A stretch of DNA of 64,000 bases from Brevundimonas lenta (GTDB taxonomy: Bacteria > Pseudomonadota > Alphaproteobacteria > Caulobacterales > Caulobacteraceae): assembly GCF_014196335.1 (NCBI RefSeq), contig NZ_JACIDM010000001.1, positions 558,001 to 622,000 on the forward strand, read 5' to 3'. Below the pieces are notes generated by a model. The model made no database searches. It was not told where the DNA came from and saw only the letters and a program-made list of their open reading frames with translations. The stretch's first letter is position 1. The number at the start of each line of letters is the position of its first letter. The position numbers and the translations under genes were made by a program. Shown here piece after piece: positions 52,491 through 61,532 of the stretch.

Positions 52491-53782
52491 CCGTTGAGAG
52501 CCTCGACACCGGGTCGCCGACCCCGCCGACACCGCCCCCTTCGGATGACGGCGGGCCCGCCAGCCCGTGGGGCCTGCGCGACTTCCGCCTGCTGTGGTTC
52601 GGACGGGTCGTGGCCGTGCTCGGCATCCAGATCCAGTCGTCGGCCCTGCTATGGCAGGTCTATGAGATCGCCCGCCGCGACCATCCTGTCGAGCAGGCCA
52701 GCCTTTATCTCGGCCTCGTCGGCCTGTGCCAATTCCTGCCGCTGCTGGCCTTCACCCTGCCGGCGGGGGCGATGGCCGACCGCCGCGACCGCAAGCGCAC
52801 GGTGGCCCTGTCGATCGTCGTCGAGGCGATGTGCGCCGGGGGTTTCCTGCTGATGGCGCTGCACGGCGCGCCGCCGCTGTGGGGGCTGCTGGCTGTCGCC
52901 GCGGTGTTCGGCGCCGCGCGGGCCTTCCTCGCCCCGGCCAGCCAGGCCTTCCTGCCCATGGTGGTCGGGCGCAAGGCGCTGCCGCCCGCCATCGCGGCTC
53001 AGTCCATCGCCTTCCAGACGGGCGCCATCGCGGGTCCGGCACTGGGCGGACTGATCGTCGGGGTCAATGTGCCGCTGGCCTACGCCGTGGCCATGGGACT
53101 GTTCCTCGTGGGCGTGTCCGCCTTCCTGATGATCCGCACCAGCGGCAAGCCCCGCAATCCCGACAACAAACTGCCCCCGCTCGAGTCCGTGAAGGAGGGG
53201 TTGGCCTACGTCTGGAAGACGAAGATCGTGCTCGGCGCCATCTCACTGGACCTGGTGGTCGTCCTGCTGGCCGGCGTGGCCCTGCTGACCCCGATCTTCG
53301 CGCGCGACATCCTGCATGTCGGGCCGCAAGGCTTCGGTCTGCTGCGCGCCTCGTTCGGCGTCGGGGCCTTCCTGATGGCCCTGTATCTCAGCCGCTATCC
53401 CATCGTCCGCCACGGCGGCCGCTGGATGTTCGCGGCGGTGGCCGTGTTCGGCGTCTGCACCCTGGTCTTCGGTCTGTCGAAGGCGGTCTGGCTGTCCGGT
53501 CTGATGCTCTTCGTCGGCGGGGCCGCCGACATGATCAGCGTCAACATCCGTCAGACCCTCATCCAGCTGGCCACCCCCGACCACATGCGCGGCCGGGTCA
53601 GCTCGGTGTCGATGCTGTTCATCGGCGCATCGAACGAGCTCGGCGAGGCCTATTCCGGTCTGATGGTCCGCCTGCTGGGCGCGGTCGGCGCCGCCGTCTT
53701 CGGCGGCATGGGCGCGCTGGCGGCGACCGGGATATGGGCGGCCATGTTCCCCGGCCTCCGCAAGGCGGACAAGCTCAGCTGA
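52487..53782 (+). CDS. MFS transporter of the EntS/MFS_3 type
   Basis: This 431-residue protein has 12 membrane helices. The motif AGAMADRRDRKRTVALS lies after helix 2, and LRDFRLLWFGRVVAVLGIQIQSSAL is typical of the MFS_3 branch that includes the enterobactin exporter EntS. The substrate is unknown. GTG start at 52487 overlaps the cupin stop, implying coupled translation. Confidence 0.9.
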   Translation: MTVESLDTGSPTPPTPPPSDDGGPASPWGLRDFRLLWFGRVVAVLGIQIQSSALLWQVYEIARRDHPVEQASLYLGLVGLCQFLPLLAFTLPAGAMADRRDRKRTVALSIVVEAMCAGGFLLMALHGAPPLWGLLAVAAVFGAARAFLAPASQAFLPMVVGRKALPPAIAAQSIAFQTGAIAGPALGGLIVGVNVPLAYAVAMGLFLVGVSAFLMIRTSGKPRNPDNKLPPLESVKEGLAYVWKTKIVLGAISLDLVVVLLAGVALLTPIFARDILHVGPQGFGLLRASFGVGAFLMALYLSRYPIVRHGGRWMFAAVAVFGVCTLVFGLSKAVWLSGLMLFVGGAADMISVNIRQTLIQLATPDHMRGRVSSVSMLFIGASNELGEAYSGLMVRLLGAVGAAVFGGMGALAATGIWAAMFPGLRKADKLS

Positions 53783-53785
53783 CGA

Positions 53786-54817
53786 TCAGCCCCAGGGGCG
53801 GAAGTGTTTCGACAGCTTCAGCCCCTGCTTCTGGTAGTGGCTGCCGCCCTCGCCGTAGAGGCGCGACGGCCGCTCGGTCAGCGGCTCATAGACCAGCCGC
53901 GCGACGATCTGGCCGTGCTCCAGCAGGAACGGCGTGTCGTGCGTGCGCACCTCCAGCACGCCTTTCGAGCCCGCGCCGTGCGCCTCGTCCGTGCCGAAGC
54001 CAGGATCGAAGAAGCCCGCGTAGTGCACCCGGAACTCACCCACCGACGGATCGATCGGCGTCATTTCCGCCGCCTGGTCCACCGGGATCTCGACGTCGTC
54101 CGACGACGCCAGGATGTAGAACTCGCCCGGATCCAGCAGCAGCTCCCCGCGCCGCAGGATCTGCGGCTCCCAGAAATCACGCGGATCGTGGCCGTCGATG
54201 TTGTCCAGGTCGACCACCCCGGCGTGGCGACGCCCGCGGAAGCCGACGATGCCGCCGTCCGAGCCGGTCAGATCGACGCCGACCGAGCGGGTCTCCAGCT
54301 TCGGCGGCTCGCCGGCCTTGAGGCGCAGCTGGTTCAGGCGCGTGCCCGGACGCACGAGGATGGAGAAGGTCTGCGGCGCGATCTCGAGATACAGCGGGCC
54401 GTCATAGCCTTCATCGACATCGTCGAAGCTGCCGCCGCGATCGGTCAGCAGGCGCACGAAGACGTCCACGCGGCCGGTCGAGCTCTTGGGATTGGCGCGG
54501 GCGATCAGCCCCTTGGGCAGGGACAGGCGCTCCTGCAGGCGGGCGATGTAGACGCAGCCCTTCTCGAGCACGAAGCCCGGCGACAGGTCGACCGTATGCA
54601 TGGCCACGTCGGCGATGCGGTCCTCGACCTTGCGCTTGCCGGGCAGGAAGGAGGCGCGCACGCGCCAGGCCTGGTCGGACAGGCGCAGGTCAAGGCTGGC
54701 GGGCTGGACCTGATCGAAATCGAAGGGGGTGTCGGAGGTGATGGCGCCGGCGGCGATCAGGACCTCGATGGACTGGCAGGGCAGGATGCCGGGGGTGGTG
54801 TGTTCGAAAGACGTCAT
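53786..54817 (-). CDS. dcd: dCTP deaminase, long alphaproteobacterial form
   Basis: The enzyme deaminates dCTP to dUTP for thymidylate synthesis. At 343 residues it is about twice the length of E. coli Dcd and appears to contain two dUTPase-like folds in tandem (first SLDLRLSDQAWRVRASFLP...ANPKSSTGRVDVFVRLL; second RRGELLLDPGEFYILASSDDVEIP...AGFFDPGFG), as in the PF06559-type proteins of Alphaproteobacteria. It is convergent with the MFS gene by 3 bp. Confidence 0.9.
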   Translation of the reverse strand: MTSFEHTTPGILPCQSIEVLIAAGAITSDTPFDFDQVQPASLDLRLSDQAWRVRASFLPGKRKVEDRIADVAMHTVDLSPGFVLEKGCVYIARLQERLSLPKGLIARANPKSSTGRVDVFVRLLTDRGGSFDDVDEGYDGPLYLEIAPQTFSILVRPGTRLNQLRLKAGEPPKLETRSVGVDLTGSDGGIVGFRGRRHAGVVDLDNIDGHDPRDFWEPQILRRGELLLDPGEFYILASSDDVEIPVDQAAEMTPIDPSVGEFRVHYAGFFDPGFGTDEAHGAGSKGVLEVRTHDTPFLLEHGQIVARLVYEPLTERPSRLYGEGGSHYQKQGLKLSKHFRPWG

Positions 54818-54909
54818 AGGTCCCGCTTACACGATTTTTCGGCCTGTCTCGCCTGTCCCGATCAGGCGAGTGCGCTTGACGTGTGCGGGCGTTCAGCGAC
54901 CATGCGCGC

Positions 54910-55317
54910 ATGTATGAAAGCCGCGCGTACGAAGCCGAAACCGACGGGATCGTGGTGCGCGTCAGGCCCAGCTATCTGGCCGGTCAGTCAGATCCGGACG
55001 CGGGTCGCTGGGTGTGGGCCTACCAGGTCGAGATCCTGAACCTGACGCCGTCGCCGGTGCAACTGGTGGCGCGCCGCTGGACGATCACCGACGCCCGCGG
55101 ACACGTCGAGGAAGTGCGCGGCCCGGGCGTGGTCGGCGAGCAGCCGACGATCCAGCCGGGCGACAGCTATTCCTACGCCTCGGGCACCTCGCTGGGCACG
55201 GGCTCGGGCTCGATGGTCGGGGTCTATTCGATGGTCGACGACTTCGGCCGGACCTTCGAGGCGAACATTCCCGCCTTCAGCCTCGACGTGCCGGGCGGGC
55301 GACGGGTGCTGAACTAG
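54910..55317 (+). CDS. apaG: ApaG protein
   Basis: This 135-residue protein has a fibronectin-type-III-like ApaG fold: VRVRPSYLAGQSDP, WVWAYQVEILNLTPSPVQLVARRWTITDARG, then VVGEQPTIQPGDSYSYASGTSLGTGSGSMVGVY. ApaG has been linked to Co/Mg resistance and binds nucleotides in some species; the exact role is unclear. I use the ATG at 54910. A 92-bp gap separates it from the divergent dcd. Confidence 0.95.
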   Translation: MYESRAYEAETDGIVVRVRPSYLAGQSDPDAGRWVWAYQVEILNLTPSPVQLVARRWTITDARGHVEEVRGPGVVGEQPTIQPGDSYSYASGTSLGTGSGSMVGVYSMVDDFGRTFEANIPAFSLDVPGGRRVLN

Positions 55318-55330
55318 AGCTTCAGCCAAC

Positions 55331-55354
55331 AAAAAAGCCCGCCTTGCGGCGGGC
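55331..55354 (-). terminator. hairpin with T run on the minus strand, in the apaG-gcrA gap
   Basis: A perfect 7-bp stem (GCCCGCC/GGCGGGC, 4-base loop) is followed on the minus strand by six T. It may terminate a minus-strand transcript passing the first gcrA terminator, or end apaG messages as a plain stem on the plus strand. Confidence 0.65.
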
Positions 55355-55361
55355 CGGTGAG

Positions 55362-55393
55362 GGGGCTGCGTCAACCCGGATAACCGCAGCCCC
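55362..55393. other. additional stem in the hairpin-rich apaG-gcrA gap
   Basis: GGGGCTGCG (55362-55370) pairs exactly with CGCAGCCCC (55385-55393) around a 14-base loop, between two terminator-like hairpins. Further short complementarities occur to 55470. I see no gene; a structured small RNA is possible but matches no family I recognise. Confidence 0.4.
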
Positions 55394-55476
55394 GCCCCGG
55401 ACTCCGAAACCGCGGCGGGCGGATCCGGAGGCGGACGGCCGCCCCTCTAGGGGGCGTCTGTGTCGGTCATGCGACC

Positions 55477-55514
55477 AAAAGGCGACGGGCGCGCGAAGTG
55501 ATCGCGCGCCCGTC
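55477..55514 (-). terminator. terminator of gcrA
   Basis: A perfect 13-bp stem (GACGGGCGCGCGA with its complement, 5-base loop) begins 15 bp after the gcrA stop and is followed on the minus strand by GCCTTTTGG. Confidence 0.75.
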
Positions 55515-55528
55515 TGATTTTCGAACGG

Positions 55529-56053
55529 TTAGATGTAGCGGCGCAGCGAGCGGGCCAGTTCAGAGGCGCCGTCCTTGCCGCCCTTGCGGACCTGCGGCTG
55601 GTAGGCGACGCGGGCGTGCTCGACGCAGTAGACGCCTTCCGAGGAGCGGCGGCCGCAGAAGCTGAACTCGTTCGACGACGGGTCGCCGATCGGCCATTTG
55701 CACATGTGGGCGCCCAGGGTCATGACCGTGGCGGTGCCCGGCAGGTCCGGGATCTGCGCCGGCGTCGGGGCGACGGGCGTGACGGGGCGCGGTTGGGCGG
55801 CCTCGATGCGGCGCGGAGCCGACGGCGCCTGGGTCGGTTGCGCGGCGGGGCGCGGGCGCGACGGGCGGAAGGTTGCCCGGGCCGGCTGCGACGGCGCGGC
55901 GCGGCCCGACAGGCCCAAGCGGTGCACCTTGCCGATCACGGCGTTGCGGGTGACGCCGCCGCCCAGCTGTTTGGCGATCTGGCTCGCCGACTGGCCTTCC
56001 AGCCAGAGCTTCTTCAGCGCGCCGACGCGATCTTCTGTCCAGCCTGCGGTCAT
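55529..56053 (-). CDS. gcrA: cell cycle regulator GcrA
   Basis: GcrA is the sigma70-associated regulator that activates genes with GAnTC-methylated promoters in Caulobacter. The 174-residue protein has the N-terminal HTH (WTEDRVGALKKLWLEGQSASQIAKQLGGGVTRNAVIGKVHRLGL), a proline/alanine linker, and the C-terminal cysteine/histidine segment (MCKWPIGDPSSNEFSFCGRRSSEGVYCVEH) that contacts sigma. I use the ATG at 56053; the longer frame upstream is not conserved in style. A CtrA-like box and a GAnTC site lie upstream. Confidence 0.96.
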   Translation of the reverse strand: MTAGWTEDRVGALKKLWLEGQSASQIAKQLGGGVTRNAVIGKVHRLGLSGRAAPSQPARATFRPSRPRPAAQPTQAPSAPRRIEAAQPRPVTPVAPTPAQIPDLPGTATVMTLGAHMCKWPIGDPSSNEFSFCGRRSSEGVYCVEHARVAYQPQVRKGGKDGASELARSLRRYI

Positions 56054-56128
56054 GGTGGGCCCTCCGGGTGGCGATTCAACATCCAGGGTCTCAGCTCCCT
56101 CCCGGGGCCTCTGACCTACCACTAATCG

Positions 56129-56164
56129 TAAACCAGCCCTTAAAACGCGCAATATGTGCGAATC
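56129..56164 (-). promoter_or_regulatory. gcrA promoter region: CtrA-like box and GAnTC site
   Basis: TAAA-N7-TTAA at 56129-56143 is one base from the CtrA consensus. GAATC at 56160-56164 is a CcrM methylation site. They lie 76-111 bp upstream of the gcrA start. CtrA repression of gcrA is known in Caulobacter; its action here is inferred. Confidence 0.55.
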
Positions 56165-56268
56165 ACTCCGTCCACAGGAACTACATCTAGTATGGTTAAG
56201 GCGGTGACGGAGCGGCCGGCCTGCGTAGGCCCCTTGCGCAAACGTGGCCTGGACCGCATCTGGCCGGC

Positions 56269-57090
56269 ATGACCGATCTCGCCTCGACCCGCCCCTCGGG
56301 CCTGCCGCAGCCGCGCCGCTACCACGGCGTCAACTGGGAAGGCGTGAAGACCCTGTACCTCAAGGAGGTCCGGCGCTTCTGGAAGGTCGGCGCGCAGACG
56401 GTGGCGGCGCCGGTGGTCACCACCCTGCTGTACATGCTGGTCTTCGTGGTGGCCCTGAAGGGCGCCCGGCCGCCGATCCACAACACGCCCTTCGCCGAGT
56501 TCGTGGCGCCGGGCCTGATCATGATGGCGATCCTCAACAACGCCTTCGCCAACGCCTCGTCCAGCCTGATCCAGGCCAAGATCATGGGCACCTCGACGGA
56601 CTTCCTGACGCCGCCGCTGAGCCCGCTGGAGCTGACCATCGGCTTCTCGCTGGGGGCCGCCACGCGCGGCATCGTGGTCGGGCTGGTGACGGCGATCTGT
56701 GTCCTGCCGTTCGCCAAGCTGGGCGTCGCCAATGTGGCGGCCATCCTGTGGTTCAGCCTGACCGCCTCGCTGATGATGGGCATGATCGGCGTCTTCGCCG
56801 GCCTGTGGGCCGAGAAATTCGATCAGCTGGCGGCGGTGCAGAACTTCCTGATCATGCCGATGACCTTCCTCAGCGGCACCTTCTATCTGGTCGACAACCT
56901 GCCCGAGCCGTTCGCGACCATCAGCCACTTCAACCCGATCTTCTACATGATCGACGGCTTCCGGTACGGCTTCATCGGCCATGCGGAGTCCAACATCGCC
57001 GTCGGCGTGGCGATGAGCGGCCTGCTCACCCTGATCATGGCCTGGGCCTGCTGGCGGGTGTTCAAGTCGGGCTGGCGCCTGAAGTCCTGA
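56269..57090 (+). CDS. ABC-2 type transporter permease
   Basis: This 273-residue protein has a cytoplasmic N terminus with the coupling helix region (WEGVKTLYLKEVRRFWKVGAQTV), then six membrane helices. The signature FMGTSTDFLTPPLSPLEL-like segment and LIMPMTFLSGTFYLVDNLPEPF belong to the YadH-like ABC-2 exporters. The ATPase partner is not in this window. It is divergent from gcrA with about 215 bp between starts. Confidence 0.92.
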   Translation: MTDLASTRPSGLPQPRRYHGVNWEGVKTLYLKEVRRFWKVGAQTVAAPVVTTLLYMLVFVVALKGARPPIHNTPFAEFVAPGLIMMAILNNAFANASSSLIQAKIMGTSTDFLTPPLSPLELTIGFSLGAATRGIVVGLVTAICVLPFAKLGVANVAAILWFSLTASLMMGMIGVFAGLWAEKFDQLAAVQNFLIMPMTFLSGTFYLVDNLPEPFATISHFNPIFYMIDGFRYGFIGHAESNIAVGVAMSGLLTLIMAWACWRVFKSGWRLKS

Positions 57091-57157
57091 CAGCGTTTTA
57101 AGGTGCGCGGCCGCTACGGCCGCGCTAGCCATGGCGTCTGTATTTCAGGGGGATGTC

Positions 57158-58078
57158 ATGCTGTTTCGTTCGCTCGCCGCCGCCGCGGCCGTGCTCGCCG
57201 TATCGTCGCCGGTCGCCGCGCAGGACGTGGACCTGCGCGCGCAGGTCGCGGCCTTCATCCAGCCGACCAACGCCGCCCGCACCGACGTCGTCGTGTCGCA
57301 GCTGCGCGCCGCCGGGTTCGATCCGGTCGTCGAGACCTTCGTCGGCGGCGAGACGGACGCCCCGATGGAGGGCCGTAACGTCGTCATCACCATCGGCGAC
57401 GGCCCGCGCGAAATCCTGCTGACCGCCCACTATGACGCCGTCGTCCTGCGCGACGGATCGATGTCGCAGGGCGTGGTCGACAACGCGGCCTCGGTCGTCG
57501 GCGTCATCGAGGCGGCGAAGATCCTGCGCACCAGGAACCTGAACCACCGGGTGCGGATCATCCTGTTCGACCAGGAGGAGCTGGGCCTGATCGGCGCGCG
57601 CAAATGGGTCGAGGCGCACGGCCTGACCAACGTCGCCGTCGTGGTGAACTCGGACGTCGCAGCCTATGGCGACACCATGATGTACGGCCTCAACAACGGC
57701 GCGCAGTCGACGGGCGTGGTCCGCGCCGTGCGTGAAGTCTGCGCCGAGCGCGCGATGAACTGTGTCGGCTTCCCGGTCTATCCGCCGTCGGACGATCGCG
57801 TCTTCTCCGGCGCCGGCCTCGGCCGCCAGTCGGCGCCGGGCCCCGTGGTCCCGACCATCTCGCTGGGCTTCCAGGATCATGTCGGCGCCCACCAGATGTG
57901 GCTGGCCTTCAACGGCGGCCAGAACACCGGCCTGGCCGAAGGCTTCGTGCCGCAGGTGTTCCAGCTGATCCACTCCCATGGCGACACCATGGAACACGTC
58001 GATCCGGCGACCCTGAAGCTGTCGGGCGAGACCTATGCGGCAGTAGTGGAGCGGTTGGATCGGCAGCTGTCGCAATGA
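57158..58078 (+). CDS. secreted M28 family metallopeptidase
   Basis: This 306-residue protein has a signal peptide (LFRSLAAAAAVLAVSSPVAA), then the M28 catalytic core: LLTAHYDAVV (zinc His/Asp), VVDNAASVVGVIEAA, LFDQEELGLIGARKW (catalytic Glu) and a later VVNSDVAAYGD and LIHSHGDTMEHVD. It probably cleaves peptides or aminoacyl compounds in the periplasm. I use the ATG at 57158 (AGGGGG upstream) over the one at 57131. The stop overlaps the next start as ATGA. Confidence 0.9.
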   Translation: MLFRSLAAAAAVLAVSSPVAAQDVDLRAQVAAFIQPTNAARTDVVVSQLRAAGFDPVVETFVGGETDAPMEGRNVVITIGDGPREILLTAHYDAVVLRDGSMSQGVVDNAASVVGVIEAAKILRTRNLNHRVRIILFDQEELGLIGARKWVEAHGLTNVAVVVNSDVAAYGDTMMYGLNNGAQSTGVVRAVREVCAERAMNCVGFPVYPPSDDRVFSGAGLGRQSAPGPVVPTISLGFQDHVGAHQMWLAFNGGQNTGLAEGFVPQVFQLIHSHGDTMEHVDPATLKLSGETYAAVVERLDRQLSQ

Positions 58079-58593
58079 TCGAGGTCAAGGGCGTCGTGCC
58101 TGTGCCGGCAGGGTTCAGGCCGGTTCGGGCGCTCGGTCCGCTACGCTGGCTGATCAAGCTCCCTGACCTGGTCGTGCTCGGCCTTCCACTGGTGATGGTC
58201 GCCGTTGCTGTCCGCGTAGCTGACGGCGTCGGCTTCCTGCTCTTCATGACCGTGCTGATTGGCATCGTGGTCTGGATAGTCGCGAATTCCATCGTCCGGC
58301 GTGTGGCCGCTGGGCAGTGGCGCAAGTCGCCCACCTGGCCGCTGGCCAATGATTGGCATCTGGACGACGGCGGAGTCACGATCACCGACGGCGCATTCAA
58401 GCTGACCATGAAGTGGGAGGCGATCATCGCAGTTCGCGAGGAACGGGACCGCTTCCTGTTTCACGGTACTCCCGTATCGGCCAACGCCCTGCCGATTCAG
58501 TTCCTGGATGCTGGCCGCAACCAGATCGGCGACATTCGGGCCCTGGTCGCCAAGGTGACCGCGGAAGGCCGTCTCGGCCGCGGTGTTGACTAA
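58075..58593 (+). CDS. membrane protein with YcxB-like C-terminal domain
   Basis: This 172-residue protein has two adjacent membrane helices (about 32-50 and 53-72), then a soluble domain ([38 protein letters not shown]) of the YcxB type. Function is unknown. Its start overlaps the peptidase stop as ATGA, so the two are coupled. Confidence 0.75.
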   Translation: MIEVKGVVPVPAGFRPVRALGPLRWLIKLPDLVVLGLPLVMVAVAVRVADGVGFLLFMTVLIGIVVWIVANSIVRRVAAGQWRKSPTWPLANDWHLDDGGVTITDGAFKLTMKWEAIIAVREERDRFLFHGTPVSANALPIQFLDAGRNQIGDIRALVAKVTAEGRLGRGVD

Positions 58594-58629
58594 CCCCAGT
58601 CGTCGTCCGACAAGGCCTGACCCTTTTTC

Positions 58630-58667
58630 CGGCTCCGTCGCGCCCGCGGCGGGGCCGTCTCTCTTCT
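58630..58667 (+). promoter_or_regulatory. terminator-like hairpin just before argD
   Basis: A 12-bp stem (CGGCTCCGTCGC with GCGGCGGGGCCG, two T-G pairs, 4-base loop) is followed by TCTCTCTTCT and lies 23 bp before the argD start. It may end the upstream operon, or attenuate argD if the argD promoter is upstream of it. Confidence 0.5.
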
Positions 58668-58680
58668 GGAGGCCAGTCCC

Positions 58681-59880
58681 GTGTCCCAAGAACATCTGAT
58701 GGGTGTCTACAACCGCGCGCCGCTCGAGGTTGAACGTGGTCTGGGCGCGCGTCTGTGGGCGACGGACGGCACGGAATACCTCGACTGCGTCGCCGGCATC
58801 TCGACCAACGGCCTGGGTCATGCCCATCCGAAGCTGGTCCAGGCGGTCAAGGACCAGGCGGAGAAGCTCTGGCACGTCTCCAACATCTTCCGCATCCCCG
58901 GCCAGGAAGCCCTCGCCGACCTGCTGTGCGAGAAGTCGTTCGCCGACGTGGTCTTCTTCACCAACTCGGGCACCGAGGCGGTCGAGTGCGCCCTGAAGAC
59001 GGCGCGCAAGCATCACGTCGCCAACGGCCAGCCCGAGCGCATCGACATCTACGGCTTCGACGGCTCGTTCCACGGCCGCACCTATGGCGCCATCAACGCC
59101 GCGGCCAACCCGTCCTACACCGAAGGCTTCGGGCCCAAGATGGAGGGCTTCCACCAGCTCATCTGGGGCGACAAGGCCGCGCTGGAAGCCGCCTTCCGCA
59201 ACCCGACCACGGCCGCCATCATCCTCGAGCCCGTGCAGGGCGAGGGCGGTTGCCGCGCCACGCCGGACGAAGAGCTGCGCTGGATGCGCCAGATGGCCGA
59301 CGAGACCGGCGTGCTGATCATCTTCGACGAGGTCCAGTGCGGCATGGGCCGGACCGGCAAGCTGTGGGCCCACGAATGGGCCGGCATGACCCCGGACATC
59401 ATGGCCATCGCCAAGGCGCTCGGCGGCGGCTTCCCGATAGGCGCCTGCCTGGCCACGACCGATGCGGCCAAGGGCATGACCGTCGGCGTGCACGGCTCGA
59501 CCTTCGGCGGCAATCCGCTGGCCATGGCCGTCGGCAAGGCCGCCTTCTCGGAACTGTCCAGCCCGGACACCCTGGCCCACGTGAACGAGGTCGCCGGCTA
59601 TCTGAAGCAGCAGCTGCACGGCCTGCAGCAGCGCTTCCCGGACGTCATCGTCGATGTCCGCGGCAAGGGCCTGCTGATCGGCGTCAAACTGGTCCCCAAC
59701 AACCGCGAATTCATGGGCTGGGCTCGCGATACGCAGCAGCTGCTGGTCGCCGGCGGCGGCGACAACTGCGTGCGCATCCTGCCGCCGCTGATCCTGACGC
59801 TGGACGAGGCCCGTGAGGCCGTCGAACGCTTCGAGCGCACCTGCGAGGTGGCGCGCGAGAAGATGGCGGCGGCCTCGTAA
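58681..59880 (+). CDS. argD: acetylornithine aminotransferase
   Basis: ArgD makes N-acetylornithine from the semialdehyde using glutamate and PLP. The 399-residue class III aminotransferase shows [19 protein letters not shown], the PLP-Asp motif [14 protein letters not shown] and the Schiff-base lysine in [13 protein letters not shown]. The start is GTG at 58681 with GGAGG upstream. argF follows 149 bp later, after a dispersed repeat. Confidence 0.96.
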   Translation: MSQEHLMGVYNRAPLEVERGLGARLWATDGTEYLDCVAGISTNGLGHAHPKLVQAVKDQAEKLWHVSNIFRIPGQEALADLLCEKSFADVVFFTNSGTEAVECALKTARKHHVANGQPERIDIYGFDGSFHGRTYGAINAAANPSYTEGFGPKMEGFHQLIWGDKAALEAAFRNPTTAAIILEPVQGEGGCRATPDEELRWMRQMADETGVLIIFDEVQCGMGRTGKLWAHEWAGMTPDIMAIAKALGGGFPIGACLATTDAAKGMTVGVHGSTFGGNPLAMAVGKAAFSELSSPDTLAHVNEVAGYLKQQLHGLQQRFPDVIVDVRGKGLLIGVKLVPNNREFMGWARDTQQLLVAGGGDNCVRILPPLILTLDEAREAVERFERTCEVAREKMAAAS

Positions 59881-59888
59881 CATCTTGT

Positions 59889-60020
59889 CCGCTCATCCCC
59901 GCGAAAGCGGGGACCCAGTTCTGTCGCTCTAGCGCCGGAGGTTGGGATGAGCAGTTGAATTCCAACCGGTGACAGCCGTCGCCCAAAGCCCTGGGTCCCC
60001 GCTTTCGCGGGGATGAGCGG
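59889..60020. repeat. dispersed inverted repeat, REPIN-like, copy 2
   Basis: Perfect 30-bp arms (59889-59918 region and 59991-60020) share the sequence of the copy at 8597-8729, in opposite orientation. The right arm ends in GAGCGG, and the GCGGAG bases at its border serve as the likely argF ribosome site. Confidence 0.9.
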
Positions 60021-60029
60021 AGATCAAAA

Positions 60030-60944
60030 ATGGTCCGCCACTTCCTCGACATCTACCGGCTCGAAGCCGAAGAACTTCGCGCCATCCTGGACGACGCCCA
60101 CGCCCGCAAACAGGCGCGCAAGGGCTGGCCGCAGGGCCGCGCGGACGCCGACGCACCGGCGAAAGACCGCGTGCTGGCCATGGTGTTCGAGAAGAACTCC
60201 ACCCGCACCCGCTTCTCGTTCGACGCCGCCATCCGCCAGCTCGGCGGGGCGTCGATCATCGCCAACGCCGGCGACATGCAACTGGGTCGCGGCGAGCCGG
60301 TCGAGGACACCGCCCGCGTCCTGTCGCGCATGGTCGACGCCGTGATGATCCGCGCCAACAGCCATGAGGACGTCGAGCGCTTCGCCCGCGTCTCGACTGT
60401 CCCGGTCGTCAACGGCCTGACCGACCGCTCGCACCCGTGCCAGATCCTGGCCGACCTGCTGACCATCGAGGAGCATCTCGGGCCGATCGCCGGCAAGACG
60501 GTCGCCTGGGTCGGCGACGGCAACAACGTCTGCCACAGCTTCATGCACGCGGCGCCCAAGTTCGGCTTCCGCCTGCAGGTCGCCTGCCCGGCCGAGTACC
60601 ATCCGGACCTGCACGACCTCGCCCGCGGCGGCGACTTCGTCAGCCTGACCAGCGACCCGCAGGAAGCTGTCCGCGGCGCTGACGTCGTCGTCACCGACAC
60701 CTGGGTCTCGATGGGCGATCAGGACTACGAGGCCCGTCTGGAAGCCTTCGACGGCTATGGCGTCGACGACGCCCTGATGGACGCCGCCAACCCGAACGCG
60801 GTCTTCCTGCACTGCCTCCCCGCCCACCGCGGCGAGGAGGTCACGGACGCCGTCATCGACGGCCCACGCTCGCTGGTCTGGGACGAGGCGGAGAACCGCA
60901 TCCACGCCCAGAAGGCCGTGCTGGCCTGGTGCTTCGCGGGCTAG
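60030..60944 (+). CDS. argF: ornithine carbamoyltransferase
   Basis: ArgF forms citrulline from ornithine and carbamoyl phosphate. The 304-residue protein has the carbamoyl-phosphate motif [37 protein letters not shown] and the ornithine-site [11 protein letters not shown]. The ATG at 60030 follows a ribosome site at the edge of the dispersed repeat, so the repeat sits inside the argD-argF transcript. Confidence 0.96.
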   Translation: MVRHFLDIYRLEAEELRAILDDAHARKQARKGWPQGRADADAPAKDRVLAMVFEKNSTRTRFSFDAAIRQLGGASIIANAGDMQLGRGEPVEDTARVLSRMVDAVMIRANSHEDVERFARVSTVPVVNGLTDRSHPCQILADLLTIEEHLGPIAGKTVAWVGDGNNVCHSFMHAAPKFGFRLQVACPAEYHPDLHDLARGGDFVSLTSDPQEAVRGADVVVTDTWVSMGDQDYEARLEAFDGYGVDDALMDAANPNAVFLHCLPAHRGEEVTDAVIDGPRSLVWDEAENRIHAQKAVLAWCFAG

Positions 60945-60947
60945 GGC

Positions 60948-61451
60948 CTAGTTCAGCTTTACGTCCACGACGCCGCCGACGTCCGGAAGCGTCTTCGTGA
61001 GGTTGGCCTTGGCCACCTCGTAGAAGAAGCGGATCGGTCCCTGCTTCGACACCCAGATGCGACCGTCGTCCGCCACGAAGCGCAGCAACGTCAGATGCGG
61101 GTCGTCCTTGCCGTTCGGGTACCAGGCGGCGAGGATCGGGTTCCAGTAGCGGTCGATGCGCTCCTGATCATGGACGGCCGACAGGCTGCCGTGGATGCAG
61201 GCCCAGACCTCCTGGTCCTTCGATCCATAGGTGAACATCGCCGTCTGGCCCGGGATGCGGGCGTCGCGGGCAAGGTCGGTTTCGTCGCGGGTGAAGAACC
61301 AGATGACGCCCGTTTCCTCCTCGCGGAAGGCTGTCATGGGCTGGCTGTGATAGCCGGGCTGGTCGAGGCCCAGCATGCCGGTGTTGGACTTCTTGAGGTG
61401 GTCCCAGAACTCTTCCTCGGCCTCCGCGGCGGTCAGGATCTTGTCGCCCAT
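60948..61451 (-). CDS. pyridoxamine 5'-phosphate oxidase-like (general stress FMN-binding) protein
   Basis: This 167-residue protein has the split-barrel pattern of general-stress-protein-26-like proteins: SQPMTAFREEETGVIWFFTRDETDLARDARIPGQTAMFTYGSKDQEVWACIHGSLS, then DRYWNPILAAWYPNGKDDPHLTLLRF. Probably binds FMN or a related cofactor; physiological role unknown. I use the ATG at 61451. It is convergent with argF. Confidence 0.87.
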   Translation of the reverse strand: MGDKILTAAEAEEEFWDHLKKSNTGMLGLDQPGYHSQPMTAFREEETGVIWFFTRDETDLARDARIPGQTAMFTYGSKDQEVWACIHGSLSAVHDQERIDRYWNPILAAWYPNGKDDPHLTLLRFVADDGRIWVSKQGPIRFFYEVAKANLTKTLPDVGGVVDVKLN

Positions 61452-61532
61452 CTCGTGTCTCCGGCTTGTTTCGGTGAACACGGGAAATCGTCTGCGACGC
61501 GAGAGGGTTCCGGGTCTTGTTCTCCGGAGGGC

